From assembly GCF_003265325.1 (NCBI RefSeq), contig NZ_QGNX01000012.1:1-39995 (forward strand): 39,995 nucleotides of DNA, written 5' to 3'. The notes beneath the pieces are model-generated. The model was not told the DNA's origin, ran no database searches, and was given only the letters and a program-made list of their open reading frames with translations. Within the stretch, counting starts at the first letter, position 1, and each line of letters begins with the position of its first letter. Shown here piece after piece: positions 18,263-26,872 of the stretch. The position numbers and the translations under genes were made by a program. This DNA is from Oceanibium sediminis. GTDB taxonomy: Bacteria; Pseudomonadota; Alphaproteobacteria; Rhodobacterales; Rhodobacteraceae.

Positions 18263-19510
18263 CTATTCCGCCACGGCCGCGATGCGGCGCGTGAACACCG
18301 TCTCATGCCCCGGTCCGGGATGGCGCGGGATCAGCATGGCAAGGCACAGCGACACCATCGCCATACCCGCGGCGGTGGCAAAGACCAGCCCCGGGCTGAC
18401 CAGCCAGACATAGCCCAGAAGCGCGGGCAGGAAGACGGCGGCGATGTGGTTGATCGTGAACGCGACGGCGGCGGTCGGGGCGATGTCGCCGGGATCGGCG
18501 ATCTTCTGGAAGTAGGTCTTGATCGCCAGCGCCATGGCAAAGAACAGGTGATCGATGACGTAAAGCGCCGCGGCCAGGACCACGCCCCAGCCGAAATAGT
18601 AGATGCCCCCGTAGGCCAGGAACACCAGCGTCAGGCCGACGTATTCCACCATCAGCGCCCGCCGCTCGCCCCAGACGCCGACGGCGCGCCCGATCAGCGG
18701 CGCGAGCACCATGTTCGCGACATAGTTGATCAGGAACAGCGCCGTGACCTCGTGCACCTCGAAGCCGAAACGCTCGACCATCATGAAGGCCGCGAAGACG
18801 ATGAAGATCTGCCGCCGCGCCCCGGCCATGAACTGCAACGCGTAATAAAGCCAGTAGCGCCGGCGCAGGATCATCCGCTTGATCTGCGGATTCGGCGCCT
18901 CGAACTGGGGATAGGCGAGCCGGGCGAACACCGCGACCGCCACGGTGGTCAGTCCCCCGGCCATGAACACGAACTCATAGCTCAGGTCGAAGGACTTCCA
19001 CGTCATCACGATCAGGCCATAGGCCAGCAGCGACCCCGCCGAGCCCATGGCCAGAAGATTGCCCAGCACCCGTGGCGCGCGTTTCTTGTCGATCCACTGC
19101 AATTGCAGCGACTGGTTTACCGTCTCGTAATAGTGAAACCCGATGGAGGAGATGACCGTCGTCAACAACAGCCCCGAAAAGCTCGGCAGGTAGCCGGTCA
19201 CCGCCACCGCCCCGCCCAGCAAGACGAGTGAGAGCAGCGCAAGCGTCTGTTCGCGCATCACCATGATCACCAGGATCACGCCGATCGCCAGGAAGCCCGG
19301 GATCTCGCGCACTGTTTGCAGCCAGCCCCAGTCGGACCCGTCGAAGGCGGCCACCTCGATCACGAAATTCTGCAGCGTCGCCACCCAGACCGCGAAGCTG
19401 AGCGGCATCCCGAAGGCGAACAGCATCAACAAGGACTCCGGCTGCTGCCAGCGGGGCAGCTCGGCAGCCTGTTCCAGGGTCACGATGCGGGAGGCGAAAA
19501 TCGGTCTCAT
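18263..19510 (-). CDS. MFS-type transporter
   Basis: Membrane protein of 415 residues with 10 to 12 predicted helices, for example LLMLFAFGMPLSFAVWVA, FLAIGVILVIMVM and LALLSLVLLGGAVAVTGYL. The loop between the sixth and seventh helices is basic (NPQIKRMILRRRYW), as usual in the major facilitator superfamily. It has no drug- or sugar-transporter signature that I can recognise, so the substrate is unknown. The ATG at 19508-19510 is preferred over a GTG at 19516. It is divergent from the GGDEF-EAL gene, with about 260 bases between them. Confidence 0.7.
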   Translation of the reverse strand: MRPIFASRIVTLEQAAELPRWQQPESLLMLFAFGMPLSFAVWVATLQNFVIEVAAFDGSDWGWLQTVREIPGFLAIGVILVIMVMREQTLALLSLVLLGGAVAVTGYLPSFSGLLLTTVISSIGFHYYETVNQSLQLQWIDKKRAPRVLGNLLAMGSAGSLLAYGLIVMTWKSFDLSYEFVFMAGGLTTVAVAVFARLAYPQFEAPNPQIKRMILRRRYWLYYALQFMAGARRQIFIVFAAFMMVERFGFEVHEVTALFLINYVANMVLAPLIGRAVGVWGERRALMVEYVGLTLVFLAYGGIYYFGWGVVLAAALYVIDHLFFAMALAIKTYFQKIADPGDIAPTAAVAFTINHIAAVFLPALLGYVWLVSPGLVFATAAGMAMVSLCLAMLIPRHPGPGHETVFTRRIAAVAE

Positions 19511-19774
19511 TGCCACCGATTACGCCTTTTTCCTGCCTTTGGCGAGAGGCTGTCAAAGCCCTCGCGGATCGCCCTGCCACGGCGCACTGCCCGCCCCGGC
19601 GCCCGCGCCACCGGTGGGACCGGGCCGCGCAGGACTTCGCTGTCTTTACACTATCTTCTCGATTTGGCGGCAAGAACGCCCCGTGAACAGCCTGCTGCGG
19701 AGGAGCTTCATGCGTGACGACAATGCCGCCACGGTCGGGTGCAACGGGATCGTGGCCGCCCTAGGGGCTGCCCC

Positions 19775-22195
19775 GTGAGCAAGCGAACCGGCGGCCTCGC
19801 GTCCATCGCCAGTTTCCGGTGGCGTGCCATTCTGCTTCTCACGCTGGTCGTGGGCGGTCCGCAGATGCTTTTCACGGTGAGCATCATCAAGACCCAGAAC
19901 AAAGGCATGGAACAGGCCGAGACCGTAAAGGGCGACCTGCTGGCGGAGATTGCGGCCCGATCGCTGATCGAAAGCCTGCGCACGCAGAACCGGATGCAGA
20001 CGATCCGCAACCTCGCCGTGCTGCGGACCGATCCGGACTTCGCCGGGGCGCGGGTCATCTCCGGCTCGGGTCAGGTGATTGCGCAGATCGGCTCCCCCCG
20101 CAACGCGCCGGATGCTGAGCTGCAGCAACACGTGGCGCATATCCGGATGGAAAAGAACGAGGGGGAGACGGTGCAGGTCGTCGTGTACCGGTCGCTCGCC
20201 AGCCTGCGCGAAATGCAGCAGTTGCTGGGCGGCGCGCGGTTCATCAATCTCGCCTTCTTCCTTTGCACCTTCGCCGCCGCGCTTATGCTGATCAACGCCG
20301 CGATCCTTCGCCCGCTGTCCCAGATCGGCGTCGCCATCGGGCGCATCCGCGATGGCAAGCTGTCGCATCCGATCCCGTACCTGACCCGCAAGGACGAAGT
20401 GGGGGAAGTGGCGCGCGCGCTCGACACTTTCCGGGTGAATGCCTTGGAAATGCAGGTGCTGCGAAAAGGGCGCGAGCTGCGCGCGCGCCAGCACCGCCAC
20501 CGCATCCTGCGCGCGCTGGAGGCGACTCAGGACGCGGTTCTGATCCTGTCAGCGGACGGCAGCATCGAATTCGCCAACCCAAGGGCGCGCCGCTATTTCG
20601 ACCATGCAGTGACAGGCGACACGCCCCTGTTCGCGAATGTGGCGAACGCCGAGCACCGCGAGCGGATCGAGGCGGCGATCAACGGGGTCCAGCCGCTCGA
20701 CCTGACGACGGAACTGCACATCGACCCGGCCGGGGCGGATGTCAGCGACTTTCCGGAAGACACCCTGCCCGTCGCGATCCGAATCGCCCCCATCACCGAG
20801 GACGAGGAACGCGGGATCGGTACCGTGATCCTGGTGTCGGACAATTCCTTCCAGGATCGCATCTCCAGCCGCATCCGGCGGCTGGCGGATTTCGACAGCC
20901 TGACCGGGCTGCACAACCGCCGCGTCCTGGAGGAGCGGCTCGAAGAGCAGCTTGCCGCGGATCCGGCCGAGACAGCGCTGGTGCTGCTGGATCTCGACCG
21001 GTTCAAGACGATCAACGACACGCTCGGCCACCCCGTCGGGGACGAGTTGCTGATCCATGTCGCGGGGCTGCTGCGCCGGACCGCAGGAGCGAAAGACTTG
21101 GCCGCGCGCATGGGGGGCGACGAGTTCGCGATGCTCATCACCAGGCCGGACGCCGCGGAACGTGCCGTCGCGATTTCCGAGGCGATCGTCAGCATCCTGG
21201 AAAGGCCCGTGCGCCTGGCGAACCGGGCCCTGCAGACCGGGGCCAGCGTCGGCATCGCGCTGGACCCCTCGCCCGAGGCGACGGCGCAGGACATCATCCG
21301 CGAGGCCGACCTGGCGCTTTACGCTGCCAAGAACCAGGGGCGCGGGCGCGCCACGCGCTTTCAGCCGCACATGGAACAGGACGTGCAGCGCAAGAGCCAG
21401 ATCGAGGGGGCGCTGCGCAGCGCCCTCGCCCAGCGGCGGATCACGGCGCATTTCCAGCGCCAGCATGCACTTGACGATGGCGCCCTCGTCGGGTTCGAGG
21501 CGCTGGCCCGCTGGGAGGATGACACCCTCGGCACGGTCAGCCCCGCCGAATTCGTACCCGTCGCCGAGGAAACCGGCCAGATCCGCGAGTTGACGATCCA
21601 GATGCTGGATATCGCCTGCCGCTTCGCGGCCGAGGCGCGAAAACTGGGCTTCGGCGGCCATGTCTCGGTCAACATCTCGCCGAACTTGTTCGCCGACGAC
21701 ATGACCGAACTGATCCGCGACAGCCTGCTCGTGCACAACTGCCCCGCCGATGCGCTGGTCGTCGAGATTACGGAGGCCGTGTTCCTGGCCAAGGGCCTGG
21801 ACGCGCGCGGCCAGATGCGCACCCTTCAGGACATGGGCGTGACCATCGCGCTGGATGACTTCGGCATGGGATATTCCTCGCTGTCCTACCTGCAGCGCTT
21901 CCCGGTCAATCATATCAAGATCGATCGCGCCTTCGTCTCACGGATGCTGTCCTCGGGCGAGGCGCGCGCGATCGTGTGCGCGATCGTCGAACTCGGCCAC
22001 GCGCTAGGCATGACCGTCACCGGCGAAGGTGCCGAAACCGAGGGCGAGCGGGACGCGCTGCGCGCTGCGAAGGCAGATTTCGTCCAGGGCTACGTGGACG
22101 GTACCCCGGTGCCGCGCGAACAGGCGATGGCCCTGGTGCGCGAGTCGATCCATTCCCCCAGCGATCCGCCGATCGTGATGCAGCGGCGGAACTGA
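19775..22195 (+). CDS. membrane-bound GGDEF-EAL cyclic-di-GMP enzyme with HAMP and PAS-like domains
   Basis: Bifunctional-looking c-di-GMP protein of about 806 residues. Two membrane helices (about 17-39 and 160-180) flank a short periplasmic sensor. HAMP follows (LRPLSQIGVAIGRIRDG), then a PAS-like segment (LEATQDAVLILSADGSIEFA). The diguanylate cyclase domain holds LDRFKTINDTLGHPVGDELL and an intact GGDEF (about 447). The phosphodiesterase domain holds EAL in GFEALARWED (about 573) and DDFGMGYSSLSYLQRFPVNH. The inhibitory I-site RxxD is absent: the residues at that position read GAKD. Both catalytic sites look intact, so which activity dominates cannot be told. GTG at 19775 is chosen; a GTG at 19739 is also open. 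Confidence 0.9.
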   Translation: MSKRTGGLASIASFRWRAILLLTLVVGGPQMLFTVSIIKTQNKGMEQAETVKGDLLAEIAARSLIESLRTQNRMQTIRNLAVLRTDPDFAGARVISGSGQVIAQIGSPRNAPDAELQQHVAHIRMEKNEGETVQVVVYRSLASLREMQQLLGGARFINLAFFLCTFAAALMLINAAILRPLSQIGVAIGRIRDGKLSHPIPYLTRKDEVGEVARALDTFRVNALEMQVLRKGRELRARQHRHRILRALEATQDAVLILSADGSIEFANPRARRYFDHAVTGDTPLFANVANAEHRERIEAAINGVQPLDLTTELHIDPAGADVSDFPEDTLPVAIRIAPITEDEERGIGTVILVSDNSFQDRISSRIRRLADFDSLTGLHNRRVLEERLEEQLAADPAETALVLLDLDRFKTINDTLGHPVGDELLIHVAGLLRRTAGAKDLAARMGGDEFAMLITRPDAAERAVAISEAIVSILERPVRLANRALQTGASVGIALDPSPEATAQDIIREADLALYAAKNQGRGRATRFQPHMEQDVQRKSQIEGALRSALAQRRITAHFQRQHALDDGALVGFEALARWEDDTLGTVSPAEFVPVAEETGQIRELTIQMLDIACRFAAEARKLGFGGHVSVNISPNLFADDMTELIRDSLLVHNCPADALVVEITEAVFLAKGLDARGQMRTLQDMGVTIALDDFGMGYSSLSYLQRFPVNHIKIDRAFVSRMLSSGEARAIVCAIVELGHALGMTVTGEGAETEGERDALRAAKADFVQGYVDGTPVPREQAMALVRESIHSPSDPPIVMQRRN

Positions 22196-22210
22196 CCTGC
22201 CCCAGACATG

Positions 22211-22242
22211 AAAACGGCGCCACCTCTTCCGAGGTGACGCCG
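22211..22242 (-). terminator. rho-independent terminator of rpsD
   Basis: Arms cggcgccacctc (22215-22226) and gaggtgacgccg (22231-22242) with a 4-base loop form a stem of 12 positions with one mismatch or wobble. On the minus strand this is followed by TTTT (complement of aaaa at 22211-22214). It stands 30 bases after the rpsD stop. Confidence 0.85.
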
Positions 22243-22271
22243 CGATAACTTGGCCGTTTGGCGTGCGAAGA

Positions 22272-22892
22272 TCAGTTCTTCGCGTAGAATTCGACCACGA
22301 GGTTCGGTTCCATCATCACCGGGTACGGCACATCGCCCAGGCCCGGGGTGCGGGTGAACTCGGCGGTCATCTTCGAATGGTCGACGGCGATGTAGTCGGG
22401 CACGTCACGCTCGGCCAGCGAGGCTGCTTCCAGCACGACGGCGAGCTGCTTGGAACGATCCCGCACCTCGATCACATCGCCTTCCTTGACGCGGTAGGAC
22501 GGAATGTTCACGCGCTGACCGTTCACCTTCACGTGGCCGTGGTTCACGAACTGGCGTGCGGCGAAGATGGTGGGCACGAATTTCGCGCGGTAGACGACGG
22601 CGTCCAGGCGCCGCTCCAGCAGACCGATGAGCAGCTCACCGGTGTCGCCGCGCAGACGCTCGGCCTCGGAGTAGATGCGGCGGAACTGCTTCTCGGTCAG
22701 GTCGCCGTAGTAGCCCTTCAGCTTCTGCTTCGCGCGCAGCTGCAGGCCGAAGTCGGACAGCTTGCCCTTGCGGCGCTGACCGTGCTGGCCCGGGCCGTAC
22801 TCACGGCGGTTGACGGGGGATTTCGGACGGCCCCAGATATTTTCGCCCATGCGGCGGTCGAGTTTGTACTTGGCAGACGTGCGTTTGGTCAC
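22272..22892 (-). CDS. rpsD: 30S ribosomal protein S4
   Basis: Primary rRNA-binding protein S4 that nucleates assembly of the small subunit. The 206 residues start [20 protein letters not shown] and include [21 protein letters not shown] (the family's N-terminal region) and the S4 RNA-binding fold around 95-160 ([39 protein letters not shown]). Length and sequence are typical for alphaproteobacteria. It has its own promoter about 136 bases upstream and a strong terminator downstream, so it is a single-gene unit. Confidence 0.98.
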   Translation of the reverse strand: MTKRTSAKYKLDRRMGENIWGRPKSPVNRREYGPGQHGQRRKGKLSDFGLQLRAKQKLKGYYGDLTEKQFRRIYSEAERLRGDTGELLIGLLERRLDAVVYRAKFVPTIFAARQFVNHGHVKVNGQRVNIPSYRVKEGDVIEVRDRSKQLAVVLEAASLAERDVPDYIAVDHSKMTAEFTRTPGLGDVPYPVMMEPNLVVEFYAKN

Positions 22893-23027
22893 GGCTGGAT
22901 CCTTTCATCAAATGTGAAAGGTGCTTTCCTTTCCCCGAACCTAGATCCGGGGCGACAGGCATCCCCTCGCGGGGGCCACAAACACCAATGGCCGACGCGA
23001 TGCCTGGGGCCCACGCCGGAAGCCGCT

Positions 23028-23055
23028 GTTATAAGCATCCCGAAGGGCCTGTCAA
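23028..23055 (-). promoter_or_regulatory. sigma-70 type promoter of rpsD
   Basis: On the minus strand TTGACA (complement of 23050-23055) and TATAAC (complement of 23028-23033) are separated by 16 bases. This is a near-consensus housekeeping promoter. It predicts a leader of about 130 bases before rpsD that contains two short GC hairpins. Confidence 0.7.
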
Positions 23056-23268
23056 CCGACCCCGATGCGGCGCGTTCACCACCGGCCCCGCGCGGGAAGC
23101 AGATGGCTGCGTCGGCCCGCGAAGTCCCGCCCAGGACAGCCGCCGCCCGCTTCTCAATTCCCCTGAGAATACCGCGGGGGTCGATGGATGACGAGGGGCC
23201 CGCGACCCGCCGGTTTATGGGGCATGTGCCCCATCGAACCGACGCCCTCCGCCCGCCCTGCTTTCGGT

Positions 23269-23311
23269 AAAACGACCACGGCCGCCCGCCGACAGGGTCA
23301 GCGAACGGCCG
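23269..23311 (-). terminator. rho-independent terminator of the carbonic anhydrase gene
   Basis: A 15-position stem on the minus strand runs from cggccg (23306-23311) through gctgac/gtcggc to cggccg (23279-23284), with a 3-base loop and a few G-T pairs. It is followed six bases on by TTTT (complement of 23269-23272). It lies about 48 bases past the stop codon. Confidence 0.65.
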
Positions 23312-23358
23312 CGTTCTGGTCAGGATGGGTCCTCAGGCCAGGCGGCCGGACCCCTCGG

Positions 23359-24066
23359 TCAGAGGAAGTCCACCTTGCCCGTGGAGATATCGTACACCCC
23401 GGCGACGGAGGTGACTTTCCCGGCGGCATGCATCTCTGACAGGATCGGATCCGCCGTGGCGGTCCTTTCGGCGTTCAGCTTGGCGTTCCGCGCCGTCGCC
23501 GCCGCCAGCAGGTCGCCGGGGGCTTCGGACATGACGTCGTAGACGGCGGGCCGGATCGCGTTGACCAGGTGGGGCAGATGCCCCGGCGGCAGCTCCTTGT
23601 CGCGGATCGACTTGATCGTCGCATCCACCGCCCCGCATCCGGTGTGACCGAGCACGACGATCGTCTTGATGCCGAGAACCGCCGCACCGAACTCCAGGCT
23701 TGCCAGCCCGTCGTCATTGATGAAGTTCCCCGCAACGCGAACAACGAAAAGATCCCCCGGCCCCTGGTCGAAGATGAACTCGGGAACCGCCCGCGAGTCG
23801 GCGCAGGCGACGATGGCGGCAAAGGGCTGCTGACCGAGCGCACGGGCGGACCGGGCGGCGGAGTGATCCTGGTTGACGGCAGTGTTCGACACGTAACGCG
23901 CGTTGCCCGCGATGAGCCGTTGAAGCGGCTCTTCCGGCGTGGCCGGGGCAGGTTCGCTCGATTGGGCGAGGCTGCCGGACGCGGTGGCCCCTGCCAGGGA
24001 CAGGGCCATGCCGCCAGCGAACAGGCCCCGGCGGCTGATGGTGTCCGTTGAGCGATCGTTGCACAT
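23359..24066 (-). CDS. exported beta-class carbonic anhydrase
   Basis: Zinc enzyme of 235 residues interconverting CO2 and bicarbonate. The N-terminus carries a twin-arginine signal (SRRGLFAGG at 11-19, hydrophobic stretch, then ATASGSLAQ), so the folded enzyme should be sent to the periplasm. The zinc and active-site residues of beta carbonic anhydrases are present: C88 and D90-R92 in ACADSR, H141 and C144 in LGHTGCGAV. The family's NFINDDGLASLEFGAAVLG is also visible. Periplasmic export is less usual for the beta class than for the alpha class. The downstream minus-strand neighbour is rpsD, but it has its own promoter, so this is probably a single-gene unit. Confidence 0.92.
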   Translation of the reverse strand: MCNDRSTDTISRRGLFAGGMALSLAGATASGSLAQSSEPAPATPEEPLQRLIAGNARYVSNTAVNQDHSAARSARALGQQPFAAIVACADSRAVPEFIFDQGPGDLFVVRVAGNFINDDGLASLEFGAAVLGIKTIVVLGHTGCGAVDATIKSIRDKELPPGHLPHLVNAIRPAVYDVMSEAPGDLLAAATARNAKLNAERTATADPILSEMHAAGKVTSVAGVYDISTGKVDFL

Positions 24067-24138
24067 GATGGTATTCTCCTTCGTGATAAAAAACCCGGTC
24101 GGATGCCGCGCAGGCCGTCCGCCGGGGCGCCCCGCGAT

Positions 24139-25341
24139 CTATTTTGCGTAAGCTTCGTAAAGATTTTGCATGACCTCGCCCGCCGCCGCGTTGGCCCGCC
24201 CGCCGGGGAAATTCGTGGTCACCACGACGGCGAGATCGCGCTCCGTGTCCACCACGATCCGGGCGAGGTTCATCGAATTCGATCCGTTGTGCGTCAGTAC
24301 CGGGCCGTCAGACCACGCGAAGGTGACGATCCCCCAGCCAAGCGCGTAGCCGCCCGTGCTCGGGGTGCCCGGGGGCGGATAGGGCCGCTCTGGCGTCTGG
24401 ACCTTGGCCGTCTGGATGTGGCGCAGCGTTTCAGGCGCAACCAGCGCCGGGCCGCGCGCGCCCTGGCCGGCATTCCAGCCCGCCCATTTCGCGTAGTCCA
24501 GGATCGACATGTTCGCATTCCCGGCCGGCCCGATCACCTTCGGCAAGTCGCCCGACGCGGCCCAGAGCATCGGCGTGGCGGATCCGTCCTGCTCGATCCG
24601 GTGCCCGACGGGCGCATCGATCAATCCATAGGTCGCCTGGGCGCCAAGCCGCGCCGTGCCCAACTCCAGCGGGGCGAAGATACGCTCGTTGATGAGCAGT
24701 TCCCAGGGCCGTTCCGCGACCTTCTCGATCATCGCCCCGGCGATGATGTAGCCGAGGTTGGAGTACTGGAAGGGCGATCCCTCGGGCACCGCGATCTCGT
24801 TCTCTTTCCAGCGGTCGATCAGGTTGAGCCGCAGTTCCGTCGGGTTGTAGTCGAAGGCGTCGGCGCTGAAGTAGAGGTCCACGATCTCGTCGGTGTCGCT
24901 GGGCACGCCGCTCGAGTTGGACAACAGTTGCTCGAGCGTGGCGTCGGCCAGGCTTGCTCTCATCCCCGGCAGCAGGTCGCCGAGGATGTCGCCGACGCGG
25001 GACTCCCAGGTCAGCTTGCCCTCGTCGACCATGATCCCGGCAAGGGTCGCGGTCATGGACTTCGTGTTCGAGCCGAGGTGGAATCGGTCGTCGATGCTGA
25101 CCGGCAGGTCCTGCCCCAGAACGCGTGTCCCCACGGCGGCGGCGGAAACGACCTTGCCGTCCGCCACCACCGCGGCCGCAATCGCGGGCAATCCATACTC
25201 GGCCCGGATTTCGGACAGGTAGCTTTCAAGCTCCGACGCGCTGGCGTTCGAGGGCGCAAACGCGCTTCCCAGGAGGCCCGTCACCACGCAGGTAATATAT
25301 GTGATCTTCGGAATACGTAGTCGTTCAGCGAAGTATGTCAT
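24139..25341 (-). CDS. serine hydrolase of the beta-lactamase class C / penicillin-binding-like family
   Basis: A 400-residue hydrolase with the serine beta-lactamase fold. The catalytic triad motifs are S91-N-T-K94 in HLGSNTKSMTATLAG, Y-S-N in FQYSNLGYIIAG (about 200) and H-N-G in VLTHNGSNSMN near the C-terminus. A hydrophobic N-terminal segment (about 12-30, TYITCVVTGLLGSAF) is a signal peptide or anchor. ATG at 25339-25341 is preceded by AGGGAA, and the open frame to 25434 is not convincing. The substrate (peptide, lactam or ester) cannot be decided from sequence, so resistance should not be assumed. Divergence of AmpC-like families is wide. Confidence 0.85.
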   Translation of the reverse strand: MTYFAERLRIPKITYITCVVTGLLGSAFAPSNASASELESYLSEIRAEYGLPAIAAAVVADGKVVSAAAVGTRVLGQDLPVSIDDRFHLGSNTKSMTATLAGIMVDEGKLTWESRVGDILGDLLPGMRASLADATLEQLLSNSSGVPSDTDEIVDLYFSADAFDYNPTELRLNLIDRWKENEIAVPEGSPFQYSNLGYIIAGAMIEKVAERPWELLINERIFAPLELGTARLGAQATYGLIDAPVGHRIEQDGSATPMLWAASGDLPKVIGPAGNANMSILDYAKWAGWNAGQGARGPALVAPETLRHIQTAKVQTPERPYPPPGTPSTGGYALGWGIVTFAWSDGPVLTHNGSNSMNLARIVVDTERDLAVVVTTNFPGGRANAAAGEVMQNLYEAYAK

Positions 25342-25522
25342 AGCCGGAATTTCCCTGGTCGATCGGTGGTTGGCAGCCTGCCCGGCGTGATTGACCAGAG
25401 TTCGGGGTTTTACGCAACGCGGACCTGTGGGCACAGTAGCGCCCCGCGGCGGGGCGACCTATCCGATTTCCGCAAAACACGGAACGTCCGCCGGATTTTT
25501 CGGACCACGGCGGCACATCCTT

Positions 25523-26494
25523 TCAAGAGGCGAGCGTCGTCGATGGCAGTTCGCCAAAGACGCGATTGTAATCCCTTGAAAACCGGCCCAGGTGCAGGAA
25601 CCCATGCAGCATCGCGGCCGATGTCACCGTTGTCTCCGCGCGGGAGGATCGCCTGAGCGTCGCGCGCACGCGATTGAGCCTCAGAAGGCGCAGGTAGGCC
25701 AGCGGGGACATGTTGAGATGCGTCCGGAACGCGTATTGAAGGGTGCGCTCGGACACGCCGAGTGTCGCGCAAAGCTCGACGATGGTCGGCAGGTCTTCGG
25801 TTTCCAGGCGGTCCTCGGCGCAGGCGCGCGCGCCCTTGCAGATGCGCAACGCCCGGACGCGCAGCGCGGGCGGCGCTGCCCCCGCGTCCTTCTGCGCCTG
25901 CGTCGCGATCCGCACCATCGCCTGGAACAGAAGCTGGCGCATGACGCCCGGATCGAAGGTATCGCCCTGCTCTCGCGCCGCCTTGAACAGGGCCGCGACG
26001 GAGCTGTCAAACAAGGCGCGTTGCTCCGATTGTAACGGCTTGACGCCCGCCGGGACATCGCCCCATTCCACCGGGTTCAAGACACGCGCGGCGGTCAGGA
26101 AATCCTCCTGGTCGAGGCTGACATAGGTGGTCTGCACCCCCTCGGGCACAAGCAGGTCGAACTCCGCCGCGCCGGACATGAAGAAGATGGTGCCCGTGTT
26201 GCCCGCGTCATGCTCGGAAAAGCGGAAGGCGGGATTGAGGGTGGTGAAGGACAGGGTGCAAAGGTTGCGCGGGGTGGCGCCGGTCTTCTGTACCGCGGCG
26301 TACTGGTATTCGCGAACGACCTGCTGCCCCCCCAGGTCAAGACTGTCCAACAGCCCCAGCCGCTTGCCGCGGCCAAGCTGAAGGCATTCCATTTCTATCC
26401 ATGGCTGCAACGCGGCCTGGGTCAGCGCATCGGGGAGCAGTGTCGAGTGACAGGGAACGAACGACAGGGGCTGCCTCCGGGTTAACCCGCTCAA
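25523..26494 (-). CDS. AraC family transcriptional regulator
   Basis: A 323-residue regulator. The C-terminal AraC HTH domain holds both helix-turn-helix units, with the first around 235-265 (LPTIVELCATLGVSERTLQYAF) and the second around 285-315 (LHGFLHLGRFSRDYNRVFGELP). NMSPLAYLRLLRLNRVRATL between them is the conserved linker. The N-terminal domain (about 20-200) is a ligand-sensing region with no named ligand. The only start covering the domain is a TTG at 26494, while the first ATG is at 26392. The next minus-strand gene downstream is the serine hydrolase, with about 180 bases in between, so it might control that gene. Confidence 0.85.
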   Translation of the reverse strand: MSGLTRRQPLSFVPCHSTLLPDALTQAALQPWIEMECLQLGRGKRLGLLDSLDLGGQQVVREYQYAAVQKTGATPRNLCTLSFTTLNPAFRFSEHDAGNTGTIFFMSGAAEFDLLVPEGVQTTYVSLDQEDFLTAARVLNPVEWGDVPAGVKPLQSEQRALFDSSVAALFKAAREQGDTFDPGVMRQLLFQAMVRIATQAQKDAGAAPPALRVRALRICKGARACAEDRLETEDLPTIVELCATLGVSERTLQYAFRTHLNMSPLAYLRLLRLNRVRATLRRSSRAETTVTSAAMLHGFLHLGRFSRDYNRVFGELPSTTLAS

Positions 26495-26515
26495 CCCTGG
26501 GGCTCAGCCGCGCTT

Positions 26516-26764
26516 CATGTTTCCACCCAAGGGATACAAGACCGCAAATCACTTGGGAAGGGCGATGTTCCCCGCGAACGCGCCGACGAATACGATGGAC
26601 TTCACACCCGATTCAACGCGCTGATGACCGACTAGAACATTCTCATCGAAGACGGTCAGGAATTCCGAGATGCCTTCCAGACCGCGAAGAAAGAGCCAAA
26701 GGAAACCCGCGACGCCCTTCCAGACGCACACCCCGATCGATTTTTCCGTGACGTAGGAAAGTGA
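26516..26764 (+). pseudogene. decayed ORF with internal TAG, unrecognised
   Basis: An open plus-strand frame has protein-like acidic composition: GKGDVPRERADEYDGLHT, then NALMTD, a TAG at 26633-26635, then NILIEDGQEFRDAFQTAK, KEPKETRDAL and so on to a TGA at 26762-26764. Reading through the stop gives a helical, charged segment unlike random high-GC sequence. No start codon and no known family was recognised. The minus-strand alternative (26549-26731) gives a hydrophobic peptide with no support. It could be a fragment of a host gene cut by the neighbouring mobile region. Confidence 0.35.
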
Positions 26765-26872
26765 CGCGGCTTAGTCTTCGCCAAAAGACACGCAAGCCTG
26801 TATCGAAGATCTCGAGCGGTTCGATGCTACGAAAGATTGCCTGCCATGATTTTTCCGAAAGAGGTTTTCCCG

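Larger units (their letters stand above)
22893..23358. other. gap between rpsD and the carbonic anhydrase gene
   Basis: 466 bases without a protein gene. It holds the rpsD leader with hairpins (ccccgcgagggg with a GCGA loop, near 22965-22976), the rpsD promoter, and the carbonic anhydrase terminator at its far end. The region 23060-23265 shows no gene I can support. Confidence 0.5.

Noticed and set aside
20549-21913. 454-residue minus-strand frame in the GGDEF-EAL gene
   Set aside because: Antisense shadow; no motif, and the plus strand has GGDEF and EAL.
24139-25341. Call as an antibiotic-resistance beta-lactamase
   Set aside because: SxxK/YSN/HNG motifs are shared with peptidases and esterases; no resistance evidence.
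26549-26731. 60-residue hydrophobic minus-strand ORF
   Set aside because: No ribosome-binding site or homologue recognised; the plus-strand decayed frame explains the region better.
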